Counted from the first letter of the stretch, positions 41,483 to 49,850 are shown. The stretch: 64,000 bases of DNA from Clostridia bacterium (GCA_017407325.1 JAFQWV010000019.1:1-64000); one strand, 5' to 3'. A program made the numbers and translations. Notes: a model not told the origin generated them from the sequence alone.

Positions 41483-42016
41483 TTAAACGATTTCGTCAAA
41501 AAGTTCAATCTTGAAATTTCTGACAGCGCTTACGTCTGCATTAAACGAATAAACGTAGGTATAACTGTCGCCAATCATCATTAAGTCTTTTGTTGACTTA
41601 ACGGTTTCACATCTAACGAACTCTTTTACGCCGTTGATTTCTTCTTCTCTAAAAAGCTTTAGAAGGAAGGAACAAGTTTGAGACGCGCCTTCACCCTTAC
41701 TGTCTTCTATTTTCGTAAAAGCAAACGTAACTTCAATTTTAGCGACGCCAGATGACGCCATAGTCTTAACTACGCTCGTTTTGTCGAGCTTAATCTTAGT
41801 AGTTATAACACCATTTGAATTCTTTCTTGAAAGCTCCGTTCCGTCAGTTGGTAGCGTTAAATTAACGTTACCCGTTAAGTCGGTTACTGCCGTATCGCTT
41901 GACGACGAGTTCTTTTCGTAAGAATAATTAAACGATTGAGAACCGCATCCTGTAAGCATTATAAAACACAAACAAGAAAGTATTACGAGTATAAGACTGA
42001 TTGATTTTTTTAACAT
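41483..42016 (-). CDS. small lipoprotein, unknown
   Basis: A 177-residue lipoprotein. The signal sequence ends in FIMLTGC (Cys24), followed by a Ser-rich linker. The mature domain is about 120 residues, predicted mostly beta. Nothing else is recognisable. It has its own consensus-like promoter (42056-42084). It ends just upstream of the glycine riboswitch and need not be linked in function to the symporter. Confidence 0.65.
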   Translation of the reverse strand: MLKKSISLILVILSCLCFIMLTGCGSQSFNYSYEKNSSSSDTAVTDLTGNVNLTLPTDGTELSRKNSNGVITTKIKLDKTSVVKTMASSGVAKIEVTFAFTKIEDSKGEGASQTCSFLLKLFREEEINGVKEFVRCETVKSTKDLMMIGDSYTYVYSFNADVSAVRNFKIELFDEIV

Positions 42017-42055
42017 TTTCTAACCACCGTTAAAATCGTAATCCTATTTTATTAC

Positions 42056-42084
42056 ATTTTATACGAAAGCAAAATTTTTGTCAA
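42056..42084 (-). promoter_or_regulatory. sigma-A promoter of the lipoprotein gene
   Basis: TTGACA, 17 nt, TAAAAT on the minus strand, 40 nt from the start codon. Confidence 0.75.
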
Positions 42085-42150
42085 GCCATTACGCGACAAA
42101 TATTAATTTTGTTTTTTCGCAAAGAAAAACCGTCGCATTGACGAAACTAT

Positions 42151-42360
42151 GTAGCCATTGGCTACATGATATGCGAAACAAGTTTCGCTCGATATGCAAA
42201 GCGTTGCTTTGCTCGATATGCGCGAACTTTGTTCGCGCTCGATATGTTGCTTACGCAACTCGATAGCAAGTTTCCAACTTGCATAAAGGTCGTGAACGCT
42301 TGCGCGTTCCGAAATTAATATATAATTTTTTCTAAGGATTTTATTAATTGTGATAAAATT
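42151..42360. repeat. hairpin array E with conserved core
   Basis: Stems: GTAGCC/GGCTAC, GCGAAAC/GTTTCGC, GCAAAGC/GCTTTGC, GCGCGAAC/GTTCGCGC, GTTGC/GCAAC and GCAAGTT/AACTTGC, joined by ATGATAT and then TCGATAT linkers. Then comes the same core as arrays C and D: GGTCGTGAACGC, loop, GCGTTCCG, AATTAAnATATAA, TTTTTTCTAA. The mirrored right half seen in C and D is absent here; tandem repeats take its place. Confidence 0.85.
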
Positions 42361-42366
42361 TGCCTA

Positions 42367-42547
42367 TTATATGTAAATAAAGCCTTAGAAACAAGGTCGA
42401 GCAACTCGACGGTTATGTATTGCTTTTTCATACGCTCCGCCCTTTTATATGCAATAAAGCCTTAGAAACAAGTTAGGCTAGGCTCGAAAAAGCCCTTCGG
42501 ATTGGATAGACCTTGCTTATTTTATGTAATAAAGCCTTAGAAACAAG
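42367..42547. repeat. three ~28-nt direct repeats spaced 75-78 nt
   Basis: Copies at 42367-42395, 42445-42472 and 42520-42547 share AATAAAGCCTTAGAAACAAG. The stretches after the second and third copies also resemble each other (GGATTGGATAGACCTTG against GGATTAGATAGACCTTG). It is thus a decayed tandem duplication of a ~75-nt unit that includes one arm of the terminator at 42562. Confidence 0.7.
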
Positions 42548-42561
42548 CAGTTCAAGGCTCT

Positions 42562-42617
42562 AAAAAAGCGTTTGGATTAGATAGACCTTGTTGGTCATCT
42601 AAGTCAAACGCTTTTTT
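42562..42617. terminator. long terminator hairpin downstream of the SPFH gene
   Basis: AAAAAAGCGTTTG and CAAACGCTTTTTT form the base; TTAGAT/ATCTAA and GACC/GGTC continue the stem to a TTGTT loop. It looks able to end transcription from either side; on minus it follows the gene ending at 42650. Confidence 0.8.
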
Positions 42618-42649
42618 AAGAAACGCAGAAATGCGCCGTTTATAAGGTT

Positions 42650-43561
42650 TTATTTTGCTTCTTTAATAGTATTAACTAAACCCACTATCCCCTGCAAATC
42701 GCTTGGAATAACGATTTTAGTTGCTTGACCGTCGGAAACTTTTTCCATTGCTTCAAGCTTTTTGAGCAAGAGATATTGTTCACCTGGGAGTGCCTCGTTG
42801 ATGAGTCTAATAGATTCTGCTTGCGCTTGGTAAAGTCTTAAAATTGCTTCAGATTCACCTTCAGCTTCTCTGATACGCGCCTCTTTAATAGCTTCTGCCT
42901 TTAGTATAGCAGCTTGCTTTTCAGCTTCTGCGCTTAAAATCATACTTTCTTTTTTACCTTGAGCAACCAAGATATTACTTGCCTTTTCACCCTCTGCGCG
43001 CAAAATTTCTTCACGGCGTTGGCGTTCTGCTTTCATTTGCTTTTCCATAGCGTCTTGAATTTCTGAAGGCGGTTTAATGTTTTTAAGCTCTACACGGTTA
43101 ATCTTAATACCCCAAGGGTCGGTTGCTTCGTCCAAAATGTTGCGAATTTTCGCGTTGATAGTATCTCTTGAAGTTAATGTGTGGTCAAGTTCAAGTTCAC
43201 CAATGATATTACGCAAAGTCGTTGCAGTTAAGTTTTCAATCGCCATAATAGGAGATTCTACACCGTAAGCGTAAAGCTTAGCATCGGTAATTTGATAGAA
43301 AACGACGGTATCAATTTGCATCGTTACGTTGTCTTTTGTAATAACAGGTTGTGGATCAAAGTCAACGACTTGCTCCTTCATTGAAACAACTTTAGCAATA
43401 CGGTCAATAAACGGCCACTTAAAGTGAATTCCCGTTTGCCACGTCTTATGGTAAGCGCCAAGTCTTTCAACGACGTAAACGCTCGCTTGCGGAACGATTT
43501 TTATTCCTGCAATAACTAATGCAAGAACGATAATCAAAACGACTACGATAGCAATAATCAT
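42650..43561 (-). CDS. SPFH/band 7 domain membrane protein (slipin/QmcA type)
   Basis: A 303-residue protein. One N-terminal membrane segment (1-22) is followed by the SPFH domain (KIVPQASVYVVERLGAYHKT to about 190) and a long Glu/Ala/Arg coiled coil (about 185-265, RAEGEKASNILVAQGKKES). Such proteins form large membrane-associated oligomers linked to membrane organisation and quality control. It is encoded 2 nt downstream of an NfeD gene, the classic partner pair. Confidence 0.92.
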   Translation of the reverse strand: MIIAIVVVLIIVLALVIAGIKIVPQASVYVVERLGAYHKTWQTGIHFKWPFIDRIAKVVSMKEQVVDFDPQPVITKDNVTMQIDTVVFYQITDAKLYAYGVESPIMAIENLTATTLRNIIGELELDHTLTSRDTINAKIRNILDEATDPWGIKINRVELKNIKPPSEIQDAMEKQMKAERQRREEILRAEGEKASNILVAQGKKESMILSAEAEKQAAILKAEAIKEARIREAEGESEAILRLYQAQAESIRLINEALPGEQYLLLKKLEAMEKVSDGQATKIVIPSDLQGIVGLVNTIKEAK

Positions 43562-43563
43562 AA

Positions 43564-44001
43564 CTAATTCTCCTTTTTCTCAACTATTAATTTATTGCCA
43601 ATAATTTCCTTGACTATAACAAGCGTATCTTGGTCAATAACGCTGTTATCGCTTGATCTTGCGGTCCATACAAGCCCGTTAATCTTTACCGAGCCTTGAG
43701 ATAAATCGTTTTCAATTTTTTCGGTAACGATTGCGGTATGCCCTAAAATCAATTCGAGATTAGTCTCAGAATTTTTCGCCTTTTTCAAAAACTTCTTAAC
43801 AAGCGGTCTCGTCGCAACAAGTAGCACTGACGCAAGCAGTAAGAATATAAGAATTTGCCACCAAACGTCAAGTTCTGGAAAAATGGAAGCAACAATCCCC
43901 ATAACGAGCGAAGATACTGCAAACCAAACTGCTACAAGGTCGACTGTAAAACACTCAACGACGATAAGCGCTATTGCAAGTCCAAACCATACCCATTGCA
44001 T
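43564..44001 (-). CDS. NfeD family membrane protein (short form)
   Basis: A 145-residue protein with two to three membrane segments in the first 70 residues and a C-terminal OB fold (about 85-143, GHTAIVTEKIENDLSQGSVKING). This is the short NfeD lacking the ClpP-like protease domain. It partners SPFH proteins. It is the first gene of the pair, with a promoter at 44042-44070. Confidence 0.9.
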   Translation of the reverse strand: MQWVWFGLAIALIVVECFTVDLVAVWFAVSSLVMGIVASIFPELDVWWQILIFLLLASVLLVATRPLVKKFLKKAKNSETNLELILGHTAIVTEKIENDLSQGSVKINGLVWTARSSDNSVIDQDTLVIVKEIIGNKLIVEKKEN

Positions 44002-44041
44002 AATTTTTTCTCCTTGTTCTTATTTTATGTCTTTTTATTAA

Positions 44042-44070
44042 ATTTTACTACATTTTACTATTGTTGTCAA
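44042..44070 (-). promoter_or_regulatory. sigma-A promoter of the NfeD/SPFH operon
   Basis: TTGACA, 17 nt, TAAAAT on minus. It overlaps the region just beyond the stop codon of the GNAT pseudogene. Confidence 0.75.
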
Positions 44071-44074
44071 ATGG

Positions 44075-44523
44075 TTATAAGTAAGTTTTTCTGTGATATC
44101 CCCTGACGATATTCCCGTCGTTTTCTTCTATATCACAATAATAATCAAAACCGCACTTTTCATAAAACGACGTGTGCGTAGTTATAAGATAGACGTCTTT
44201 AATTCCTTTTTCCGCTAAGTCCTTACAAACAAAATCAAGCATTTTTCGTGCTATACCCCTATTTCTGTAATTTTCTTTAACGAAAACGGCGCAAATATTA
44301 GGCGTTAAATCTTTACGCTTATGGAAGTCGTTTTAATCACCCCCAGCCCTGCGACAAACTCGCCGTTAACACGTACGTAATACCAACTTGGAACGCCCGT
44401 TTCAGACTTTAAACCGTCTTGCATACTCTCAACGTACGCACGAACGGGAACCTTCCATTTATTATGAAAAAACACCGCAAGGTCTTGTATTAAATTTTCG
44501 TCAACAAGTTTTTGCACTTCCAT
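44075..44523 (-). pseudogene. GNAT acetyltransferase broken by a frameshift
   Basis: The first frame (start ATG 44523 with AGGTG upstream) runs to a stop at 44305-44307, ending VAGLGVIKTTSISVKI. A different frame then continues DFHKRKDLTPNICAVFV, NYRNRGIARKML (the acetyl-CoA binding R-x-x-G-x-A/G motif) and TSFYEKCGFDYYCDIE to a stop at 44075. Joined with one extra A in the AAAAC run near 44324-44330 (restoring I-K-N-D-F-H), it gives an intact GNAT of about 150 residues. The break could be a real mutation or a base error. Confidence 0.8.
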
Positions 44524-44530
44524 ATTGCAC

Positions 44531-45040
44531 CTATTCAATTATATGCACTCTTTTTTCGCTATATTGGTCACGCTCTGGCTGTTCTTCTTTCGGATATCCT
44601 ATATAAATAATATTTAGTGGAATATGCTTTTCGGGAAGATTTAAGCACTTTTTAACTCTTTCAACTACGCGCTTTTGCGGATAAACTCCGCACCAAACAG
44701 CGCCAAGTCCAAGATCTGTTACGGCAAGCAAAACGTTTTCAGTCGCAGCGCTACAGTCTTGTACCCAAAATTCAGCAAGCTGAACTGGTAACGCCCTACT
44801 CAAATTTCCGCAAACTACAATCGCGAGAGGTGCTTCGTATTTTGAAAACGTAGCAACAGATTTTAGTTCTTTCAGTTTTACGGCACTTTTTACAACGTAA
44901 AATTCCCAAGGCGTTCTGTTGCAAGCACTCGGTCCACTCATACCGGCGTGTAAAAGTTTTTGAATAACGTCGTCAGAAACGGCTTTTTCTTCAAACCTTC
45001 TGACACTTCTTCTTTTTAACAAAACTTCGCTTAGTTCCAT
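44531..45040 (-). CDS. nitroreductase family FMN oxidoreductase
   Basis: A 169-residue protein; the start is the MELSEV ATG (45040) with AAAGG upstream; a TTG nine nt earlier overlaps it. RRSVRRFEEKAV, GPSACNRTPWEFYVV, DCSAATENVLLAVTDLGLGAVWCGVYP and IPLNIIYIGYPKE are standard for the family. It reduces nitro groups or quinones with NAD(P)H. The frameshifted GNAT gene starts 7 nt downstream. Confidence 0.9.
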   Translation of the reverse strand: MELSEVLLKRRSVRRFEEKAVSDDVIQKLLHAGMSGPSACNRTPWEFYVVKSAVKLKELKSVATFSKYEAPLAIVVCGNLSRALPVQLAEFWVQDCSAATENVLLAVTDLGLGAVWCGVYPQKRVVERVKKCLNLPEKHIPLNIIYIGYPKEEQPERDQYSEKRVHIIE

Positions 45041-45077
45041 AGTTTTCAACCTTTATTTTGTAATGATTGTTAATTAA

Positions 45078-45106
45078 ATTATAGCATAAAATGCAAAATC
45101 GGGCAA
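45078..45106 (-). promoter_or_regulatory. probable promoter of the nitroreductase gene
   Basis: TTGCCC, 17 nt, TATAAT on the minus strand, 38 nt from the start codon. Confidence 0.5.
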
Positions 45107-45161
45107 TAGATAAGATAAAATTTTACTAAAGAAAAAAGTTTTTTAAAAATCGCACCAAAAC

Positions 45162-45189
45162 AAAAAAGGCGTCAAAAACGCCTTTTTTT
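45162..45189. terminator. terminator downstream of the XRE gene
   Basis: AAAAAAGGCGT and ACGCCTTTTTTT pair with a CAAAA loop; it lies directly beyond the XRE gene stop at 45193. Confidence 0.85.
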
Positions 45190-45192
45190 GGT

Positions 45193-45633
45193 TTACAATT
45201 TTAACGCGAAACCTATAATCATTAACGCTGTTAACGTTAATGAAAATAGTGTTCCTAATATAGATAAGCCTATATGTAGACTGTTTTTCATGCGTTTTAG
45301 TTGAAAGTTAAGAGAGATAATACCAACAATCCAACCAAATAAAGGCGGAAAAGATAGATAAGTTAATAATATTGCACGAGTTTTATCGTATTTAACATCT
45401 TCAGTTGACGATGCTAAATTGATATCCATCTTTTCTATCTCGTCTTTTAAAAGATAGTCTAAAGAACAATTAAACAGTTTACTGATTTTTATCAACTTAT
45501 CTGTTTCAGGATAAGCACTATCAAGTTCCCACTTTGAAACCGATTGTCTTGAAACCTTCAAAAGTTCAGCAAACTGCTCTTGAGTTAAATTTTGCTCTTT
45601 TCTTAATTTTGTTAATTTTTCACCAATTGTCAT
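45193..45633 (-). CDS. XRE-family regulator with membrane tail
   Basis: A 146-residue protein starting at MTIGEKLTKLRKEQ (45633), where AAAGGAGG lies 9 nt upstream. Residues 4-58 are a Cro/cI-type helix-turn-helix (LTQEQFAELLKVSRQSVSKWE). A charged linker follows, then two membrane segments (about 88-108 and 122-145). Membrane-linked XRE regulators of this size are common in Bacillota and their signals are mostly unknown. It is a single gene. Confidence 0.85.
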   Translation of the reverse strand: MTIGEKLTKLRKEQNLTQEQFAELLKVSRQSVSKWELDSAYPETDKLIKISKLFNCSLDYLLKDEIEKMDINLASSTEDVKYDKTRAILLTYLSFPPLFGWIVGIISLNFQLKRMKNSLHIGLSILGTLFSLTLTALMIIGFALKL

Positions 45634-45808
45634 ATAACGAATCCTCCTTTGTTTGACGATATCATTATAATGCATAATACTTCGTTTTTCCACCACCCCT
45701 AAGTTGCAAATTGACAAATTTAGGTTGCTATTTGTAATTATGACCCAAATTTATTTTGGTAAATATATTATAACATATTTCTTATGATAATTCAAGTTCT
45801 TTCTATGG

Positions 45809-45995
45809 CGTTCGATTCCCACCACAAACAATTTTCCACCAAAACAAAAGGGCGTTAGAAAATCAAACAAGTGGGAATCGCTCCGCAAAACAAGTTTTGC
45901 TATCACGCCTGTCTGGCAAAAGTGCCACTGGCACTTTTGGTCGCAAATTTCCGTAAATAAACTCAAACTACGTGTTAATTTGCGACTTCCCAGCC
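45809..45995. repeat. tmRNA-flank repeat, copy 1
   Basis: 187 nt nearly identical to 46316-46503. It begins CGTTCGATTCCCACCACAAA and ends GCGACTTCCCAGCC. Inside are GCAAAAC/GTTTTGC and CAAAAGTGCC/GGCACTTTTG hairpins. The first part resembles the tmRNA terminator region at 46503-46560. No gene is visible in it. Confidence 0.85.
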
Positions 45996-46023
45996 GAAAG
46001 AGTGTGAATTAAACCAGATTTTA

Positions 46024-46163
46024 AGTGGCTAATATTGTCTATTTCAGCGTTAAAGCCCTTGTTAATAGCAACACTATTAACTTCGGTCTTTGCCTTGAAA
46101 TATACAATATTTTCTCGCTTAAAATAAACCCTAAGGCTTATTTTCCTTTCAATATTAGCCACT
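46024..46163. repeat. 140-nt element with 14-bp inverted ends
   Basis: AGTGGCTAATATTG at 46024-46037 and its exact complement at 46150-46163 enclose about 112 nt with no convincing gene. It lies between the two tmRNA-flank repeats. It could be a MITE-like insert or a structured RNA. Confidence 0.6.
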
Positions 46164-46315
46164 AAAAATTGCGTTAGCAACCTTAAGCGGGATTATTTAG
46201 ATGATTTTTTTAGTTTTTGGTTGAAGTCGAATATTAATTCTACAAAATCAAAAACTGATAAAGCGCTAAATAGGCGCGCCTTAAGGGCTGGTTTAGCCCG
46301 CACCCTTTCGGCTGA

Positions 46316-46503
46316 CGTTCGATTCCCACCACAAACAATTTTACACCAAAGCAAAAAGGGCGTTAAAAAATCAAACAAGTGGGAATCGCTCCGCAAAACA
46401 AGTTTTGCTATCACGCCTGTCTGGCAAAAGTGCCACTGGCACTTTTGGTCGCAAATTTCCGTAAATAAACTCAAACTACGTGTTAATTTGCGACTTCCCA
46501 GCC
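46316..46503. repeat. tmRNA-flank repeat, copy 2
   Basis: 188 nt, sister of 45809-45995. It joins directly to the third, partial copy (46503-46560), which carries the real tmRNA terminator. Confidence 0.85.
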
Positions 46504-46532
46504 GTTCGATTCCCGCCACAGACAATTTTGCA

Positions 46533-46565
46533 CCAAAACAAAAGGGCGTTAGAAAACGCCCTTTT
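46533..46565 (-). terminator. tmRNA terminator
   Basis: AAAGGGCGTT/AACGCCCTTT with TTCT loop, followed on minus by TTGTTTTGG, a few bases beyond the tmRNA 3' end. Confidence 0.75.
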
Positions 46566-46569
46566 CTTT

Positions 46570-46924
46570 TGGTGGAATAGGTGGGAATCGAACCCACGTT
46601 TTGCGTGAAAACCGAAAAGTCTTCTACATGCTTAGCCTTAGCTTATTCCCTTCTCAATTCTATGGTAAGGCACAAATAATTGAGCGTGAACTTTTAAAAT
46701 TTCGCACTGCGCGCCAAAGTTAAAACACGCGTTGCTTTTTCGCCTGATTGACGCCCTATCGCAAGTCGGCGAAAAACTTGCGTAGAACGGCTACTGTAAT
46801 TAAGCAGCTAAAGCTAATTTTTGATCAGCATTTAAATTTAATTACCGCCTATTTAACGAAGCGACGATAACTTCGGCATGCTTACACCGTCCCTTTCTCA
46901 CCCAGTCGAATCCAGTGCTACCCC
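46570..46924 (-). ncRNA. ssrA: transfer-messenger RNA (tmRNA)
   Basis: Read on minus, the 5' end GGGGTAGCACTGGATTCGAC and the 3' end GGTTCGATTCCCACC then CTATTCCACCA are both typical. GGGGTAG pairs with CTATTCC and CCA is encoded. The tag reading frame ends in ADQKLALAA followed by TAA (about 46808-46838). Length is about 355 nt. It rescues stalled ribosomes with SmpB, which is encoded just upstream. Confidence 0.95.
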
Positions 46925-46981
46925 AAATTTAGCCCGCTTTATTGTCGGACTAAATAATTATCGACGTATAAGTCGATTATC

Positions 46982-47179
46982 TTAGTATTTTTGTTTTCTG
47001 ATTGAACCGTCTTCTTTGTGAATAACGATAGAACCTTCTTGATTGCCGGCAACTTGCTTAGCGTAGTCGATTGCTTCTTTTTGAGTATCGAAAAGCTTTA
47101 ATGCTTTTTCAGCGCCTTCGCACTTAACTTGCCATTTTCCGTCGTCTTTGCGTTTTGAGATGTGGTATCTTTTTGCCAT
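46982..47179 (-). CDS. DUF2188 family protein
   Basis: A 65-residue protein with the DUF2188 pattern: KRYHISKRKDDGKWQVKCEGAEKA, then LFDTQKEAIDYAKQVAGNQ and SIVIHKEDGSIRKQ. The role of the family is unknown. It lies between smpB and ssrA, 48 nt after smpB, and ends 58 nt before the tmRNA 5' end. Confidence 0.8.
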   Translation of the reverse strand: MAKRYHISKRKDDGKWQVKCEGAEKALKLFDTQKEAIDYAKQVAGNQEGSIVIHKEDGSIRKQKY

Positions 47180-47227
47180 TTTTTAAAAACTCCTTTTGTG
47201 TTTATATTTTCGGCTTTTTGCCGATAG

Positions 47228-47683
47228 TTACTTGATATAGTTTTTAATTTCGCGCGCCGTTTCTCTGTCTAAATCACGCTCTTTTATAGTGTTTTTCTTA
47301 TCGTAAGTATGCTTACCTTTACAAACGCCAACTTCAATTTTTATAAGCGATTTATTAAAGTACATTTTAAGCGGTACTAGCGTATAACCTTTCTGTTCTG
47401 CTTTTTGCAAAAGTTTGTTAATTTCATTTCTGTGCAAAAGCAGTCGTCTATCACGCTTAGCGTCCTTTATATTATATGCACCAGCCTTGTCGTATACCGC
47501 AATATGCATATTTTTTATAAAAATACTGCGCTTATATATCGAGCAATACGCATCTTTTAAAGAAACTTGACCTTGACGAACGGATTTTACTTCTCCCCCG
47601 TCAAGACTAATTCCTGCTTCAATCGTATCTTCAATGACGTACTCAAAGCGCGCGGACCTATTTTCAGCAATAATTTTCATCAT
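47228..47683 (-). CDS. smpB: SsrA-binding protein SmpB
   Basis: A 151-residue SmpB. KIIAENRSARFEYVIEDTIEAGISL, GGEVKSVRQGQVSLKDAY, AYNIKDAKRDRRLLLHRNEI and KCKGKHTYDKK-like VCKGKHTYDKKNTIKERD cover the family. ATGATG begins at 47683 and 47680; neither has a clear ribosome binding site. It carries tmRNA into the ribosome A site. The gene follows rnr by 59 nt, the common rnr-smpB-ssrA order. Confidence 0.95.
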   Translation of the reverse strand: MMKIIAENRSARFEYVIEDTIEAGISLDGGEVKSVRQGQVSLKDAYCSIYKRSIFIKNMHIAVYDKAGAYNIKDAKRDRRLLLHRNEINKLLQKAEQKGYTLVPLKMYFNKSLIKIEVGVCKGKHTYDKKNTIKERDLDRETAREIKNYIK

Positions 47684-47742
47684 AATAATACTACCACAGT
47701 TTTTTTTAAAAATCAATACCTATTTTTAAATTTCTTTATTAA

Positions 47743-49839
47743 TTATACAGATTTTTTAGAAATATACGCAAACTCTACCTTTCTCGTCGCAATATCTGCA
47801 CCAATTACGACAATTTTTACACTGTCGCCTAGAGTTAACGAAAATTTACCACATTCTAGGCGCATCTTCTCTTCTACGAATTGATAATTTCTTCTTGGCA
47901 AGTTTTCAAGCCTAATAATTCCTTCGACTGTATTTTCAAGTTCAACGAACACACCAAAACTTGTAACGCCACTAATAACACCATCAAATTCTTGACCGAC
48001 GTAATCTTGCATATAAAAGACTTTGTACAAATCGTCGACGTCCCTTTCGCAAAGAGCAGCAAGTTTTTCTTTCTCTGACGAATTTAGCGACGCTTTTTTA
48101 ACAAAATCGCCGTATAAGTCGGTTAACTCACCAATTTTACCGTCAAGCGCGTCTTTTAAAATTCTGTGAACTACTAAATCGGGATATCTTCTAATTGGTG
48201 ACGTAAAATGCAAATAGCAGTCTGAAGCTAAGCCAAAGTGACCTATATTTTCAAACGAATACTCAGCCTTTTGCATAGATCTAAGCATCATTTTATTAAC
48301 AGCTGAATAAGTTTTTTCACCTTTTAGCATATCTAAAAGTTTTTTATACTCAATAGGCTCTTTTCCCCTGATGCTTTCGCTAATTCCAAGCGAGTTCAAG
48401 AAAATATTAAAGTTTGCAACTTTTTCTAAACTTGGCTTATCGTGGACGCGGTAAACACAAGGAAGTTCTCTCTCGAAAAGATATTCAGCAACGCGCTCGT
48501 TTGCAAAAATCATAAATTGCTCGATAAGCTTCGTCGCGTCGTTGACTTTATGCTCGGACACGCACACTTTTCCATTATCGTAAAATACGTCTGCTTCTTT
48601 GACGGATAAATCAATTTCACCGTTTTCTAGTCTATTTTTAGCCAAAATATTCTTAAGCGTAAACATATTGTCAATAGTTTTAACAATATCTGGATAGCGT
48701 TTTAATTCTTCTTCATCACGCTCGATAATTTTTTGAACGCTCGTATAAGTCAATCGGTGTGACGAACGAATTACACTTTTGAAAAATTCAGTATTTACCG
48801 TTTTTCCGTATTTATCAATTTCTGAAATTACGGATAAAGTAAGTCTATCTACCCCTTCAGAAAGCGAGCAAATTCCGTTTGATAATTCAAACGGTAGCAT
48901 AGGAATTACTTTATCGGGAAGATAAACGCTTGTACAACGCTCGTATGCGTCTTTGTCAAGTGGACTATTAAAAGTTACGTACTCAGATACGTCGGCAATA
49001 TGAACGCCTAAAAGATAATTTCCGTTTTCTAAAATTTTTAGCGACACAGCATCGTCATAATCGCGCGCAGTTTCACCGTCTATTGTGAAAATTAGCTCAT
49101 TTCTTAAGTCTAATCTGCCGTTAATCGCGCTATCGGGCACTTTTTGTGAAATATTTTTTGCCTCGTCTATTGCTTTTTTAGAAAACTCTTCTTCGATTTT
49201 ATTAGTTAAAATAATGGCTTTTTCTTCGGCAAAAATCTCTAAACTTTTACCTAAAATCTGAACGACTTTTCCTTTTGGGTTTTCATTTTTAGGAAAGTCG
49301 GTAATTTCCACCAAAACTTTATCGCCAAAATCTGCGCCCATTGTATGATAAAGAACAACGTCGTAGATATAGCCTTTATCATCCGGTCTTAAAAAATCAA
49401 CTTTACCGTCGTTATAGAAAGTTCCACAAAGTTTAGTAATTCCGCGTTTTAAAATTTTGACGACTTCAACTTCGTCGCCTTTTTCTCCACCAACAAGCTT
49501 ACAAATAACAGTATCACCGTTAAAAGCGTTACCCATTTTTTTTGCAGGAATAAAAAAGTCGCTATTAAATCCTTCAACGGTTAAAAAGCCGTACCCGCGT
49601 TCGTTGATACGGACTATACCCGTCAAATAGTTCTCCTTTTTAGACTTTTTCGTCTTTAGATAATATTTTCCGTTGGAAAAATAGATAACCTTTTCCCTTT
49701 CAAGTTTTTCAAGTGCTAAACGAAGTTCGTTTTTCTCTTGCTTAGTCGTCAGAAAAAAGAGTTCTGCAATCTGCAAAAAAGTCTTTCCATCTAAAAATTT
49801 CTTGTTAAATTGTTCTTTTAATCTATAATATTTACTCAT
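47743..49839 (-). CDS. rnr: ribonuclease R
   Basis: A 698-residue RNase R. Domains in order: winged-helix N-terminus (1-65), cold-shock OB folds (about 70-215), RNB catalytic domain (from about 240, with TIDGETARDYDDAVSL and HIADVSEYV holding the metal aspartates), and S1 domain (about 615-695). It degrades structured RNA 3'-5' and works with tmRNA. The ATG at 49839 is chosen; an in-frame TTG lies 6 nt upstream. Neither has a clear ribosome binding site because the secG terminator lies directly ahead. Confidence 0.95.
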   Translation of the reverse strand: MSKYYRLKEQFNKKFLDGKTFLQIAELFFLTTKQEKNELRLALEKLEREKVIYFSNGKYYLKTKKSKKENYLTGIVRINERGYGFLTVEGFNSDFFIPAKKMGNAFNGDTVICKLVGGEKGDEVEVVKILKRGITKLCGTFYNDGKVDFLRPDDKGYIYDVVLYHTMGADFGDKVLVEITDFPKNENPKGKVVQILGKSLEIFAEEKAIILTNKIEEEFSKKAIDEAKNISQKVPDSAINGRLDLRNELIFTIDGETARDYDDAVSLKILENGNYLLGVHIADVSEYVTFNSPLDKDAYERCTSVYLPDKVIPMLPFELSNGICSLSEGVDRLTLSVISEIDKYGKTVNTEFFKSVIRSSHRLTYTSVQKIIERDEEELKRYPDIVKTIDNMFTLKNILAKNRLENGEIDLSVKEADVFYDNGKVCVSEHKVNDATKLIEQFMIFANERVAEYLFERELPCVYRVHDKPSLEKVANFNIFLNSLGISESIRGKEPIEYKKLLDMLKGEKTYSAVNKMMLRSMQKAEYSFENIGHFGLASDCYLHFTSPIRRYPDLVVHRILKDALDGKIGELTDLYGDFVKKASLNSSEKEKLAALCERDVDDLYKVFYMQDYVGQEFDGVISGVTSFGVFVELENTVEGIIRLENLPRRNYQFVEEKMRLECGKFSLTLGDSVKIVVIGADIATRKVEFAYISKKSV

Positions 49840-49850
49840 AATCAAAAATA

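Noticed and set aside
42078-42266. Small plus-strand reading frame rich in Cys/His
   Set aside because: It is a translation of hairpin array E and has no ribosome binding site.
42367-42547. CRISPR-like array (three ~28-nt repeats, 47-49-nt spacers)
   Set aside because: The spacers are not unique: two share sequence with each other and with the neighbouring terminator arm. No cas genes are in the window. It fits decayed tandem duplication.
45809-46570. Prophage or island attachment site at the tmRNA 3' end
   Set aside because: The T-arm-like copies are in the opposite orientation to ssrA, and no integrase is nearby, so a standard attL/attR pair is not supported.
46193-46597. Reading frames on both strands downstream of tmRNA
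   Set aside because: They run through the duplicated repeat and into the tmRNA T-arm; their peptides simply mirror the repeats.
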